Shown: piece after piece, positions 56,721 through 64,000 of the stretch
Layout: each line of letters opens with the position of its first letter
How positions within the stretch are numbered: the stretch's first letter is position 1
Origin: JACVRU01 sp040902725
Lineage (GTDB): Bacteria; Actinomycetota; Thermoleophilia; Gaiellales; Gaiellaceae
Length of the DNA stretch: 64,000 nt
Assembly: GCA_040902725.1 (NCBI GenBank)
Contig: JBBDWU010000028.1
Coordinates: 75,047-139,046 of the forward strand
Reading direction: 5' to 3'
The notes under the pieces: model-generated
Told to the model about the DNA's origin: nothing
Database searches by the model: none
The model's input: only the letters and a program-made list of their open reading frames with translations
Translations under genes and position numbers: made by a program

Positions 56721-57131
56721 CTACTCAGAGCCCTTGAGACAGCCGAGCACCGCGTCCCGGTGCTCCGCGCTCGGGGGCGCGTTCCAGACCAGGACGACGT
56801 TCTTCTGCCGCTGGAGGACGTCGTCGATCGGGATCGACTTGCCGGCGAACTGGCGGTAGGCGAGCTCCAGCCGCTCGGCTTCGGCCGGATCGGCGCCGAA
56901 CGCGGCCACGAGGAAGTTCTCGTCGAGCGTGACGCGCATCGCGCCGCCCGAGGCGGTGGTGGCGACGAAGTCGACGCGCTTCGTGTCCACGTCCCGGCCG
57001 AGCTCGACCAGGCAGTCGCGGGTCGGGGCGAGGACGTACCGGTCGGGCTCGGCCGGCTCGGAGCCGCCGCAGCCCCCGGCCAGCACTGCGGCCGCTGCCG
57101 CGGCCGCGAGAAACGCGTGCTTCGTGCCCAT
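56721..57131 (-). CDS. Lipoprotein of unknown function
   Basis: A 136-residue lipoprotein. The signal (MGTKHAFLAAAAAAAVLAGG) ends at the lipobox VLAGGC, so Cys21 should be lipidated. The mature domain has a compact mixed fold with VLAPTRDCLVELGRDVDTKR and DAVLGCLKG (a possible disulfide between those Cys residues). The first ATG of the longer frame would hide the lipobox, so the ATG at 57129-57131 is chosen. It lies ten bases upstream of pdxS on the same strand. Confidence 0.8.
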   Translation of the reverse strand: MGTKHAFLAAAAAAAVLAGGCGGSEPAEPDRYVLAPTRDCLVELGRDVDTKRVDFVATTASGGAMRVTLDENFLVAAFGADPAEAERLELAYRQFAGKSIPIDDVLQRQKNVVLVWNAPPSAEHRDAVLGCLKGSE

Positions 57132-57232
57132 CCGGCGCCCGACTCTAGCGGGAAACGGCCTCTCCTCACCCGCGTTCAGACGCGATCGCATCGTGTGCGG
57201 GTCCGGTGCGCGGCGCGTCCCCCGGACGGGGG

Positions 57233-57541
57233 TTACTCGCCGAGCTCCTCCGCGAGCAGCGCGCAGGCGGCCGTGCGCCAGGCGAGGTCGTCGTCGGCGA
57301 GCAGAGCGGCGGCATTCGCCTGGAGGCCCTCCAGGGCCGCCCGCAGCTGGGCGCGGCGCTCGGGCGAGTCGAGGTCGGCTGCGAGCGCCTCCACCGCGCG
57401 GGAGTCCAGCCGAAGCTCCCGGCGAGGATCCCCGCCGGAGGCGAGCAGCAGCAGCGCGCGGCGCCGCGCCGCCTGCAGTTCGTCCTCGTCGACGTGCACC
57501 GACTGGACGGCCAGATAGGCGAGCTGGACGAGTCCCTCCAT
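57233..57541 (-). CDS. Small helical hypothetical protein
   Basis: A 102-residue protein, almost entirely alpha-helical by composition and rich in Ala, Leu and Asp (LQAARRRALLLLASGG, RAQLRAALEGLQANAAALLA). No signal peptide or recognised domain. It starts with ATG six bases after the end of the CAU tRNA on the same strand. The gap from 57132 to 57232 before the lipoprotein gene shows no clear signal. Confidence 0.55.
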   Translation of the reverse strand: MEGLVQLAYLAVQSVHVDEDELQAARRRALLLLASGGDPRRELRLDSRAVEALAADLDSPERRAQLRAALEGLQANAAALLADDDLAWRTAACALLAEELGE

Positions 57542-57547
57542 ACCGAG

Positions 57548-57621
57548 TGGGCCCGCCAGGATTCGAACCTGGGACCTGACGGTTATGAGCCGCCTGCTCT
57601 GACCGCCTGAGCTACGGGCCC
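57548..57621 (-). tRNA. tRNA with CAU anticodon (Met elongator or Ile2)
   Basis: A 74-nucleotide cloverleaf: acceptor stem GGGCCCG/CGGGCCC (7 bp), D arm with GCTC/GAGC, anticodon stem GGCGG/CCGTC (one G-T pair) with loop CTCATAA, T arm CCAGG-TTCGAAT-CCTGG and discriminator A. The CCA end is not encoded. CAU could read AUG (Met) or, if modified by TilS, AUA (Ile2). The C4-G69 and C5-G68 pairs are compatible with Ile2. Confidence 0.93.
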
Positions 57622-57688
57622 GGTCGCCGCGCAGAGTACCGCCGCTACAGGTTCGGCCGACGTAGCCCGCGCCCGTCGGCGCAGGCTA

Positions 57689-57698
57689 NNNNNNNNNN
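57689..57698. other. Assembly gap (10 N)
   Basis: Ten consecutive N between the tRNA and the 3' end of the subtilase gene. The true distance is unknown. The tRNA and the subtilase may not be adjacent in the genome if the scaffold join is wrong. Confidence 0.95.
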
Positions 57699-57707
57699 CC
57701 CGCTTCC

Positions 57708-59282
57708 CTAGCCGCCCGCCGCCGCGACGGCGGCGTCGGCGTTGACGATCCCGCGGCCGTAGAGCGTGTCGAAGCCCGCGGCGCCGAGGTCGGTGCACGT
57801 GTTGAACAGATGGGACTCGACAGTGGTGTTGCTCATTGCCGGGTTGACCGACCAGATCAGCGCGACGACGCCCGTCACGTGGGGCGTCGCCATCGACGTG
57901 CCGTCGTAGTGATCCCACGACGAGATCTCGTTGACGACCGTGGCCGACGTGCCCACCTGGCTCAGCAGGGTGGCGCCGGCGGTGTCGGAGACCGTGACCG
58001 CGGGGATCCAGGGCCGTCCGTCCGAGGTCGTCGCCGAGCCGAGGGTCCCGATGAAGTCGCCCGCGACGTTGTTGTAGATGACCGCCGCGGTCGCACCGGC
58101 GTTCATCGCGTTCGTGACCTTGTCGGCGAAGCTGATGTCGCCGCGCTGGATCAGCGCGATGTTGCCGGCTACAGCGGCCGGGCACTCGCCGGCGAGGCCG
58201 CGCCCACAATTGACGAGCGTCCCCGTCGTCCCCGCCGTCTGGCCCGCGAACTCCATGCCGTACGCGGTCACGGTCGAGGTCGTCGTCACCGATGCCTCCG
58301 AGCCCGTGTTCGCCGGCACGGAGGAGAGAACGGTCACGCCGGGGGCGACTACGTCGATCTCCCTGCCGCCGTTCGAGAACGAGGCGCGGATGTTGTTCCG
58401 GTCGACCGCTCCCACGGCGATGTTGACGGCGTACTTGGCCGGATAGCTGATCGCCCGCGCCGAGCCGTCGTTGCCGGTCGCCGCGACGACGAGCGCGCCC
58501 TTGTTGCGCATCTCCTTGTAGAAGTTCTCCTCCGTGCGCGACTTGCGTCCGCCGCCGAGGCTCAGGTTGACGACCTTGCACTTCGCCGTCTCGACGAGCC
58601 AGCGGACGCCTGCCATGACGGTGCTGGCGGTACCGCCGGTCGGCCCGAGCACGCGCGCGTAGTAGAGGTTGGCGCTGTAGGCGACGCCGTAGACGCCCAC
58701 GGTGTTGTAGGCAGCGACGACGGTGCCCGCGACGTGCGTCCCGTGCGTCTCGTTCGGGTCGTTGTTCCAGAACGGGTCGTTGTCGTTGCTGATGGTGTCG
58801 ATTCCGCCCTTGTAGTTCGGAGCGATGTCCGGGTGGTTGTAGTCGAGACCCGTATCCGCGACGCAGGCGTTGATCCCGGTCCCGGTGACTCCCCGGTCGT
58901 GCGCGTTGACGGACCTCGTTGTGATGAGCCCGTAGAGGCCGTTCGACATCGACGGCGCGAGCTGGGCGGTCGCCAGCCCGAGCGCGTAGCGGAGCTCGTC
59001 GGGCTCGACGTAGCTGACGCCGCCGAGGCGCGCGAGCTGGCCGACGGCCCCGGCGTCGATCTCGACCGCCAGCGCCCCGAGCTCGGAGAAGTCAGCCCGC
59101 ACGGCACCGCCGGAACGCTCGATCGCGGCCCGGTCGGCAGCCGTAGGCGCCCGGTCGAAGCCAACGAAGACGCGGGCCCGCTCGGAGGAGGACGACGCGT
59201 TCGGCGCCGGCGCGGCCGCGGCGCCCGCAGCCAGGAGAAGCAGCGCCAGCAGCGACGCCGTGAACGACACGATCTTCCTCAC
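57708..59282 (-). CDS. Secreted S8 subtilisin-like protease with PA insert
   Basis: A 524-residue exported serine protease. Signal peptide at about 1-23 (VRKIVSFTASLLALLLLAAG), an inhibitor-I9-like propeptide (about 36-95), and the peptidase domain with the triad Asp (VADTGLDYNHPD), His (ETHGTHVAGT) and Ser (DGTSMATPHV). A PA domain is inserted before the Ser block (about 340-450, GDISFADKVTNAMNAGATAAV). Residue QTAGTTG and many Ala/Thr/Asn suit an extracellular protein. GTG start at 59280-59282; AGGGGG lies eight bases upstream. The 3' end is only nine bases from the assembly gap. Confidence 0.93.
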   Translation of the reverse strand: MRKIVSFTASLLALLLLAAGAAAAPAPNASSSSERARVFVGFDRAPTAADRAAIERSGGAVRADFSELGALAVEIDAGAVGQLARLGGVSYVEPDELRYALGLATAQLAPSMSNGLYGLITTRSVNAHDRGVTGTGINACVADTGLDYNHPDIAPNYKGGIDTISNDNDPFWNNDPNETHGTHVAGTVVAAYNTVGVYGVAYSANLYYARVLGPTGGTASTVMAGVRWLVETAKCKVVNLSLGGGRKSRTEENFYKEMRNKGALVVAATGNDGSARAISYPAKYAVNIAVGAVDRNNIRASFSNGGREIDVVAPGVTVLSSVPANTGSEASVTTTSTVTAYGMEFAGQTAGTTGTLVNCGRGLAGECPAAVAGNIALIQRGDISFADKVTNAMNAGATAAVIYNNVAGDFIGTLGSATTSDGRPWIPAVTVSDTAGATLLSQVGTSATVVNEISSWDHYDGTSMATPHVTGVVALIWSVNPAMSNTTVESHLFNTCTDLGAAGFDTLYGRGIVNADAAVAAAGG

Positions 59283-59350
59283 AACCAAAACCCCCTGATC
59301 AAAAGGTCGAGCGAAGCCCATGCCTCGGCCGGACTGCTCGCTTACTCCTC

Positions 59351-59379
59351 ACAGTACGACGGCTTTCGCCGTTTGACAA
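59351..59379 (-). promoter_or_regulatory. Promoter of the subtilase gene
   Basis: On the minus strand TTGTCA (59374-59379), 17 bases, TACTGT (59351-59356), with a leader of about 60 bases to the GTG start. Its -35 overlaps that of the divergent yjbQ promoter. Confidence 0.45.
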
Positions 59380-59404
59380 GGCCTCGCAGAGTGCTCGTTA
59401 CACT
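59373..59404 (+). promoter_or_regulatory. Promoter of yjbQ
   Basis: TTGACA at 59373-59378 and TTACACT at 59398-59404 (spacing 19-20), eight bases from the GTG start of yjbQ, so nearly leaderless. The spacing is long, which lowers confidence. Confidence 0.4.
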
Positions 59405-59412
59405 TCCCGCCA

Positions 59413-59865
59413 GTGAGGACGTTCCAGCGCGAGCAGCGCCTACGCACGGCCGGTGGCCTCCAGGTGACCGACATCACCGACGAGGTGCTCGAGCTCGTGC
59501 GCGAAAGCGGGATCAAGGACGGCATCGTCTGCGTCTACTCCCCGCACACAACGGCCTCCGTGCGCGTGAACGAGTTCGAGAAGGGGTTCCTCGAGGACTT
59601 CTCGAACCTGCTGCGCCGGCTCGTGCCCGCGGAGGGGTACTACGCGCACGACGACTGGGACAAGCGCACCGAGAACATCTGCGACGAGGACATGGCGGCC
59701 GGAAACGGTCACGCGCACTGCATGTCGATGCTCCTGGGGCCCGCCGGCGAGTCGATCCCGGTCTCCGACGGCGAGCTCTGCCTGGGCACCTGGCAGCGCA
59801 TCCTCTTCGTCGAGCTCGACCGCGAGCGCGACCGGCGCTGGCTCGTTCAGGTAGTCGGCACCTAA
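59413..59865 (+). CDS. yjbQ: YjbQ/UPF0047-family protein
   Basis: A 150-residue single-domain protein of the YjbQ family (described as having a secondary thiamine-phosphate synthase activity; physiological role unclear). Family landmarks are TDEVLELVRESGIKDGIVCV, YSPHTTASVRVNE, GNGHAHCMSMLLGP and LGTWQRILFVELD; the His and Cys residues in AHCMS are in the conserved active-site cluster. GTG start. It stands alone on the plus strand and is divergent from the secreted subtilase gene. Confidence 0.92.
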   Translation: MRTFQREQRLRTAGGLQVTDITDEVLELVRESGIKDGIVCVYSPHTTASVRVNEFEKGFLEDFSNLLRRLVPAEGYYAHDDWDKRTENICDEDMAAGNGHAHCMSMLLGPAGESIPVSDGELCLGTWQRILFVELDRERDRRWLVQVVGT

Positions 59866-59897
59866 AGCGCGGGCGCCTCCCTGCCGATGCTCGGGGC

Positions 59898-60335
59898 GTG
59901 AGCCAGCTCGCGGAGTACGACCCCACGGTCATCTCGGACGCCGCCCGGCGCCTGTACGGCAAGGCGAGCGCGTCCCTCGTCGGCTCGGTCGCCTTCGGCG
60001 CGCTCCTCGGGGCCGCCTTCGGCGCCGTCCCGCTGACCTCGCTGGGGGACGCGTGGCCCATCGGCTCCGGCTTCGGCTTCGCGACTCTGCTCGGCGGGCT
60101 GCTGGTCGGAGGCGTGATCGGCTACGTGATCGGCGACACGCGCGCCCTCGGCTACCGGCTCCAGGCGCAGGGGATGCTCTCGCAGCTCCAGCTCGAGCGG
60201 AACACGGCCGAGACGGCCTCGGCCCTCAGGCTGCTCGTCTCGCGCCCGGCGACCGTCGAGGTCCCCGAGCCGCGCCCCGCGCCCCCCACGCTCGTCCCGC
60301 CGCCGATCTCCGCCCAGCCGTCTACTCAGGGGTGA
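59898..60335 (+). CDS. Membrane protein with two glycine-rich helices
   Basis: A 145-residue protein. After a polar N-terminus (1-25) there are two Gly/Ala-rich hydrophobic helices (about 29-47, SVAFGALLGAAFGAVPL, and 58-76, FGFATLLGGLLVGGVIGYV), resembling glycine-zipper hairpins. A helical segment follows (YRLQAQGMLSQLQLERNTAE), then a proline-rich tail (PEPRPAPPTLVPPP). No family recognised. GTG start 32 bases after yjbQ. Its 3' end overlaps the convergent SDR gene by 14 bases. Confidence 0.65.
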   Translation: MSQLAEYDPTVISDAARRLYGKASASLVGSVAFGALLGAAFGAVPLTSLGDAWPIGSGFGFATLLGGLLVGGVIGYVIGDTRALGYRLQAQGMLSQLQLERNTAETASALRLLVSRPATVEVPEPRPAPPTLVPPPISAQPSTQG

Positions 60336-61092
60336 CGTAGGCGGCGGTCAGGCCGCCGTCCACGAGGAAGGTCGCGCCGGTCACGTAGGAGGACTCGTCG
60401 GAGGCGAGGAAGAGCGCCGCGTTGACGATCTCCCGGGGCCTCGCCAGACGTCCCATCGGCAGGTGCACCAGCCGGCGCTGCGCCGCGGCGGGGTCCTCGC
60501 CCCAGATGCGCAGCAGCAGCGGCGTCTCCACCGGGCCCGGGCAGAGCGCGTTCACGCGCACGCCGCGGCGGGCGAACTCGACCGCCAGCTCGCGCGTCAG
60601 CGAGAGGACGGCCCCCTTCGAGGCGGTGTACGCGATCTGCGAGGTGGCCGCGCCCATGAGCGCGACGAAGGAGGCGACGTTGATCACCGAGCCGCCGCCC
60701 CGGTCGAGCAGGTGCGGGATGCCGTACTTGCAGCAGAGGAAGACGCCCTTCGCGTTCACGTCCAGCACCCGCTCCCACGCCTCCGGCTCGGTCTCGAGGA
60801 TCGAAGCGTCGTCGGCCGGCGAGATGCCGGCGTTGTTGTAGAGGACGTCGATGCCGCCGTAGCGCTCCGCGGCGGCGCCGAGCATCGCCTTCACGCTCGC
60901 CGGGTCGGCCACGTCCACCTGGACGGCGAACGCCTCCCGCGCCTCGGCGGCCGTGCGCTCCGCGGCCTCGCCGTCCACGTCGGCGACGCAGACGCCCGCG
61001 CCCTCCTCCGAGAAGAGCAGCGCGGCTTCACGGCCCATGCCGCCACCGGCGCCCGTGATCACGACGACCTTTCCCTCGAGCCTGCCTGCCAT
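60322..61092 (-). CDS. Short-chain dehydrogenase/reductase (SDR)
   Basis: A 256-residue classical SDR. Cofactor motif TGAGGGMG (13-20), NNAG at 86-89, catalytic S141 and YxxxK (Y155, K159), and the typical C-terminal DESSYVTGATFLVDGG. An acidic residue (D38 in VADVD) after the second strand suggests NAD(H) preference. ATG overlaps the aldehyde dehydrogenase stop by one base (TGATG). It is the last gene of the putrescine-type operon; its substrate may be an aldehyde or hydroxy intermediate of that route. Confidence 0.92.
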   Translation of the reverse strand: MAGRLEGKVVVITGAGGGMGREAALLFSEEGAGVCVADVDGEAAERTAAEAREAFAVQVDVADPASVKAMLGAAAERYGGIDVLYNNAGISPADDASILETEPEAWERVLDVNAKGVFLCCKYGIPHLLDRGGGSVINVASFVALMGAATSQIAYTASKGAVLSLTRELAVEFARRGVRVNALCPGPVETPLLLRIWGEDPAAAQRRLVHLPMGRLARPREIVNAALFLASDESSYVTGATFLVDGGLTAAYVTPE

Positions 61093-62450
61093 CAGTCCTC
61101 CGTCGCCATGAAGACGTTCTTGACCTCCGAGTAGCTCTCGAGCGCGTGCATGCCGAGCTCCCGGCCGAAACCCGACTGCTTGAAGCCGCCAAACGGGGCC
61201 TGGACGCGCACCGAGGCGTTCGAGTTCACCGAGAGCACGCCCGACTCGACGGCGCGCGCGACCCGCCACGCTCGGCCGACGTCGCGCGTCCAGATCGAGC
61301 CGGAGAGCCCGTAAGGCGTGTCGTTCGCCAGCCGCACCGCGTCCGCCTCGTCCTCGAACGGGATCACGGCGGCGACAGGCCCGAAGATCTCCTCGCGCGC
61401 GCACCGGTCCTCGTTCGCGCAGGCGACGAGAGTGGGCGGGAACCAGAAGCCCGGGCCGACCGGCGCCTCGCCGCTGAACACGACCTCCACCCCGTCGTCG
61501 AGGAAGGAGGCGACCCGCTCGCGGTGAGCGGCCGAGACGAGCGGCCCCATCTCGGTTGTCTCGTCCTCGGGGTCGCCGACGCGCAGCTGCCCGGTCGCCT
61601 CGACGAGCAACTCCAGGAAGCGCTCGTAGACGGAGCGCTCGACGAGGATCCGCGAGCGGGCGCAGCAGTCCTGGCCGGCGTTGTCGAAGACGGCATAGGG
61701 CGCGGCAGCTGCCGCCCGCTCCAGGTCGGCGTCCGCGAAGACGACGTTCGCCGACTTGCCGCCTAGCTCGAGCGTGACGCGCTTGATCGTGCCGGCCGCC
61801 CCGCGCATCACCTCGCGGCCAACCTCGGTGGAGCCCGTGAAGGCGATCTTCGCCACGTCCGGGTGCTCGACGAGCCGGTGCCCGGCGACCGAGCCCTTGC
61901 CCGCGAGCACGTTGACGACGCCCTCGGGGATCCCGGCCTCGAGCACCAGCTCCGCCAGCCGCAGCGCCGAGAGCGGCGTCAGCTCCGCGGGCTTGAGCAC
62001 GACGGTGTTGCCGCAGGCGAGCGCGGGCCCGAGCTTCCAGCTGGCGATGTTGAGCGGGAAGTTCCACGGGACGATCAGGCCGACGACGCCGAGCGGCTCC
62101 CGGAAGGTGACGTCCACCCCGCCGGCGACCGGGATCTGCTCGCCGTAGTGCTTGTCCACGGCGCCCGCGTAGAAGTGGAAGACCTGCGCGACCATGCCGA
62201 CCTCGCCGCGAGAGCCGGCGATCGGCTTGCCGACGTTGCGGGTCTCCATGAGCGCGAGCTCCTCCGCGTGCTCCTCGACGAGCCCCGCCAGCCGGCGCAG
62301 CAGCCGTGCCCGGTCCTGCGGCGTGACGTCCCGCCAGCCGGGGAAGGCCGCCTTCGCCCGCGCGATCGCGGCGTCGGTCTCGTCGACCCCGGCCTGCTCG
62401 AGCTCCGCGATCGTCTCCTCGGTGGCCGGATTGAGGACGGCGAGCGTCAC
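61092..62450 (-). CDS. Aldehyde dehydrogenase (PuuC-like)
   Basis: A 452-residue NAD(P)-dependent aldehyde dehydrogenase with N130 (VPWNFPL), K153 (VLKPAE), E228 (VTLELGGK) and catalytic C262 (NAGQDCCARSR). The Asp-Cys-Cys form of the motif and its operon (glutamine synthetase family, PuuD) suggest gamma-glutamyl-gamma-aminobutyraldehyde or a related aminoaldehyde as substrate. GTG start within the puuD stop (62447-62450 overlap). It overlaps the SDR by one base. Confidence 0.92.
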   Translation of the reverse strand: MTLAVLNPATEETIAELEQAGVDETDAAIARAKAAFPGWRDVTPQDRARLLRRLAGLVEEHAEELALMETRNVGKPIAGSRGEVGMVAQVFHFYAGAVDKHYGEQIPVAGGVDVTFREPLGVVGLIVPWNFPLNIASWKLGPALACGNTVVLKPAELTPLSALRLAELVLEAGIPEGVVNVLAGKGSVAGHRLVEHPDVAKIAFTGSTEVGREVMRGAAGTIKRVTLELGGKSANVVFADADLERAAAAAPYAVFDNAGQDCCARSRILVERSVYERFLELLVEATGQLRVGDPEDETTEMGPLVSAAHRERVASFLDDGVEVVFSGEAPVGPGFWFPPTLVACANEDRCAREEIFGPVAAVIPFEDEADAVRLANDTPYGLSGSIWTRDVGRAWRVARAVESGVLSVNSNASVRVQAPFGGFKQSGFGRELGMHALESYSEVKNVFMATED

Positions 62451-63163
62451 TTGCCCTGCCGGTACTCGCGCGCCTGCTCGACGAGCGCCTGGAAGAGCGC
62501 GAAGTCCTCGCCCTCCTCGGGGTGCCACAGGACGCCGAGCGCGAACCGCTTCTCCGGGCTCTCGAGCGCTTCGACGGTGCCGTCCTCGGCCCAGGCCACC
62601 TCGACCAGGCCGTCGCCGAGCCGCCCGTAGCCCTGGTGGTGGTGCGACTTCACGGGCGCGCGGTCGCCCAGGATCGAGCCGAGCCGGCTGTCCGGCTCGA
62701 CGGTCACGTCGTGGTCGGCGAACGCGCCCGGCGTGTGCCGGTGGCGCTCGTGGCCGACCTCGTCAGGCAAGTGCTGGACGAGGTCGCCGCCGAGCGCGAC
62801 GTTCAGCACCTGGCTGCCGCGGCAGACGGCGAGCACGGGCAGATCGCGCTCGAGCGCGGCCGTGAGCAGCGCGAAATCCGCCTGGTCGCGCTCCTTCCGG
62901 GGGACGTCCGTCGCCGGATGCGGCTCCGCGCCGTAGCTGGCCGGGTCGAGGTCGCCGCCGCCCGAGAAGATGATCCCGTCGAGCAGGTCGAGCGTCTCCT
63001 CGACCGCGTCCGCGGCCGGCGGCAGCACGAGCGGCCGGCCGCCCGCGCGCTCGACCGCGTGGACGTAGGAGGCCGGGATCATGATCGCCCGCTCCTCCCA
63101 GACGCCCCACCTGATCAGCTCGGGCGCGTAGCTCGTGATCCCGATTACGGGCTTCTCAGCCAC
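62447..63163 (-). CDS. puuD: Gamma-glutamyl-gamma-aminobutyrate hydrolase
   Basis: Class I glutamine-amidotransferase-like hydrolase (peptidase C26) that releases GABA from gamma-Glu-GABA. The 238-residue protein has FSGGGDLDP (66-74), nucleophile C114 (AVCRGSQVLNVALGG) and H214/E216 (LWHPEEG), plus the LPVLAVCRG context typical of PuuD. GTG start at 63161-63163 overlaps the end of the glutamine synthetase gene by 8 bases. The operon context supports polyamine catabolism. Confidence 0.93.
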   Translation of the reverse strand: MAEKPVIGITSYAPELIRWGVWEERAIMIPASYVHAVERAGGRPLVLPPAADAVEETLDLLDGIIFSGGGDLDPASYGAEPHPATDVPRKERDQADFALLTAALERDLPVLAVCRGSQVLNVALGGDLVQHLPDEVGHERHRHTPGAFADHDVTVEPDSRLGSILGDRAPVKSHHHQGYGRLGDGLVEVAWAEDGTVEALESPEKRFALGVLWHPEEGEDFALFQALVEQAREYRQGK

Positions 63164-64000
63164 GCTCGAACAGCCGCTCGCGCTCGTAGCAGGTCACGAC
63201 CTGATCGTAGAGTCGCTGCTCCGTGCGGGCGTAGTTCAGGTAGTGATCGACCACGTCGTCGCCGAGCGCCGCCCGTGCGACGGTTCCCTGCTCGAGCGCG
63301 GCGATCGCCTCGCGCAGGGTGGACGGGAAGCGGGGCGCATCGGACTCGTAGGCGTTGCCCTCGAGCGCGGGCGGCAGCTCGAGGCCGCTTTCGACGCCGT
63401 GCAGGCCGGCCGCGATCAGCGCCGCGAAGGCCAGGTAGGGGTTGACGTCGCCGCCGGGGATGCGCGTCTCGATCCGCTTGGCGGGCCCGTGGCCGACGAT
63501 CCGGAAGCCGCACGTGCGGTTGTCGTACCCCCAGGCCAGCGTCGTCGGCGCCCAGGATCCCGCGGCATAGCGCTTGTACGAGTTGACGTTCGGGGCGAGG
63601 AAGACGGCGAGCTCACGCGCCGCCGCGATCCAGCCCGCGAGGAAGCGGTCGAACAGCTCGGCGTCGTCGCCGAAGGCGTTCTCGCCGTTGCGCCAGAGGC
63701 TCGCGTGGATGTGGCAGGAGTTGCCGATCCACGTGTGGTCGGGCTTCGCCATGAAGGTGACCGAGAGCCCGTGCTGGTGCGCCAGCTCCTTGATCCCGTT
63801 CTTGTAGACCGTGTGGTTGTCGGCCATCGCGACCGCGTCGGCGAAGCGGAAGTTGATCTCGTGCTGGCCAGGCCACGCCTCGCCCTTGGAGCTCTCGACC
63901 GGGATGCCCGCGTCACGCATCCCCGTCCGCACGGCCCGGATGAAGGGCTCGTCGTAGGTCGTGGCGAGGACGTGGTAGTCGAGGATGTACGGCACCGACG
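63156..64000 (-). CDS. Glutamine synthetase family protein (gamma-glutamylpolyamine synthetase-like), 5' part outside the window
   Basis: The C-terminal 281 residues of a GlnA-type enzyme; the frame remains open to base 64000, so the start and about a third of the protein lie beyond. Visible: catalytic-domain segments EAWPGQHEINF, VTFMAKPDHTW, NSCHIHASLW, the NSYKRY loop, AWGYDNRT and RIETRIPGGDVNPYLA. The last is a common divergence from true glutamine synthetase and suits the PuuA-like glutamylpolyamine synthetases, as does linkage to puuD and an aldehyde dehydrogenase. It ligates glutamate to an amine using ATP. Confidence 0.88.
   Translation of the reverse strand, partial: SVPYILDYHVLATTYDEPFIRAVRTGMRDAGIPVESSKGEAWPGQHEINFRFADAVAMADNHTVYKNGIKELAHQHGLSVTFMAKPDHTWIGNSCHIHASLWRNGENAFGDDAELFDRFLAGWIAAARELAVFLAPNVNSYKRYAAGSWAPTTLAWGYDNRTCGFRIVGHGPAKRIETRIPGGDVNPYLAFAALIAAGLHGVESGLELPPALEGNAYESDAPRFPSTLREAIAALEQGTVARAALGDDVVDHYLNYARTEQRLYDQVVTCYERERLFERG

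Noticed and set aside
57548..57621. Pseudo-tRNA or tmRNA fragment
   Set aside because: All stems pair well and length is normal, so it is a regular tRNA; only the Met/Ile2 choice is open.
57583..58581. Minus-strand frame reading through the N run at 57689-57698
   Set aside because: It depends on undefined bases, has no domain and shadows the subtilase.
17780..62450. The two aldehyde dehydrogenase genes as recent duplicates
   Set aside because: Their active-site motifs (QSCIS versus QDCCA) and overall sequence are clearly different subfamilies.
1..64000. CRISPR arrays, insertion sequences, prophage or integrase genes
   Set aside because: No regularly spaced repeats, transposase or integrase motifs or att-like duplications were seen on reading both strands.

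Overview
This 64 kb window is a very GC-rich, gene-dense bacterial chromosome segment. Coding sequences abut or overlap by a few bases (ATGA, GTGA, TTGA and even CTGA junctions), GTG and TTG starts are frequent, and no intergenic stretch reaches 300 bases. A PafBC-type WYL regulator, actinobacterial housekeeping order (pdxS-pdxT-yebC-ruvCAB with recJ and relA downstream), GNNT/GGGTA-like sigma-B promoter logic and many class III cyclase/TPR and zinc-ribbon proteins point to Actinomycetota, most likely a deep lineage such as Thermoleophilia or Rubrobacteria; that placement is inference. A run of 10 N at 57689-57698 shows the sequence is a scaffolded draft assembly, perhaps metagenome-derived. 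No insertion sequences, phage genes or CRISPR arrays were seen.

Layout. 1-6.2 kb: a response regulator cut by the window edge, then the queA-tgt-yajC-secDF operon (queuosine tRNA modification plus Sec translocation), with SecD and SecF fused. 6.2-13.7 kb: one long minus-strand run encoding a flippase-like membrane protein, a secreted protein, an OmpR/HK two-component pair, a secreted glycosidase-like protein and a GT-C-like membrane protein with an internal tandem duplication. 13.7-20.4 kb: a Tat-exported N,N-dimethylformamidase-like protein, a 3-hydroxyacyl-CoA dehydrogenase/thiolase pair, an aldehyde dehydrogenase and two zinc-ribbon proteins. 20.6-27 kb: a zinc-knuckle protein, fused PafBC, queG coupled to a sensor kinase, and a reductase.

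27-32 kb holds the most distinctive locus: metallophosphoesterase, cyclic 2,3-diphosphoglycerate synthetase-like, 2-phosphoglycerate kinase-like and GlpX genes in one tightly overlapping operon, which would be a bacterial copy of the archaeal cDPG solute pathway. Beside it lie a PD-(D/E)XK-like gene and hpt with an apparent CTG start. 32-39 kb: an M23 peptidase, a System I cytochrome c maturation cluster with a CxxxY-type CcmE, an epimerase and an AP-endonuclease-like gene. 39-45 kb: a large cyclase/AAA/TPR regulator and manB with a P1 peptidase and a thioesterase. 45-57.6 kb: relA, recJ, ruvBAC, yebC, pdxT and pdxS with small accessory genes and a CAU tRNA. 57.7-64 kb: a secreted subtilase, yjbQ, and a putrescine-utilisation-like operon (glutamine synthetase family, PuuD, aldehyde dehydrogenase, SDR) running off the right end.
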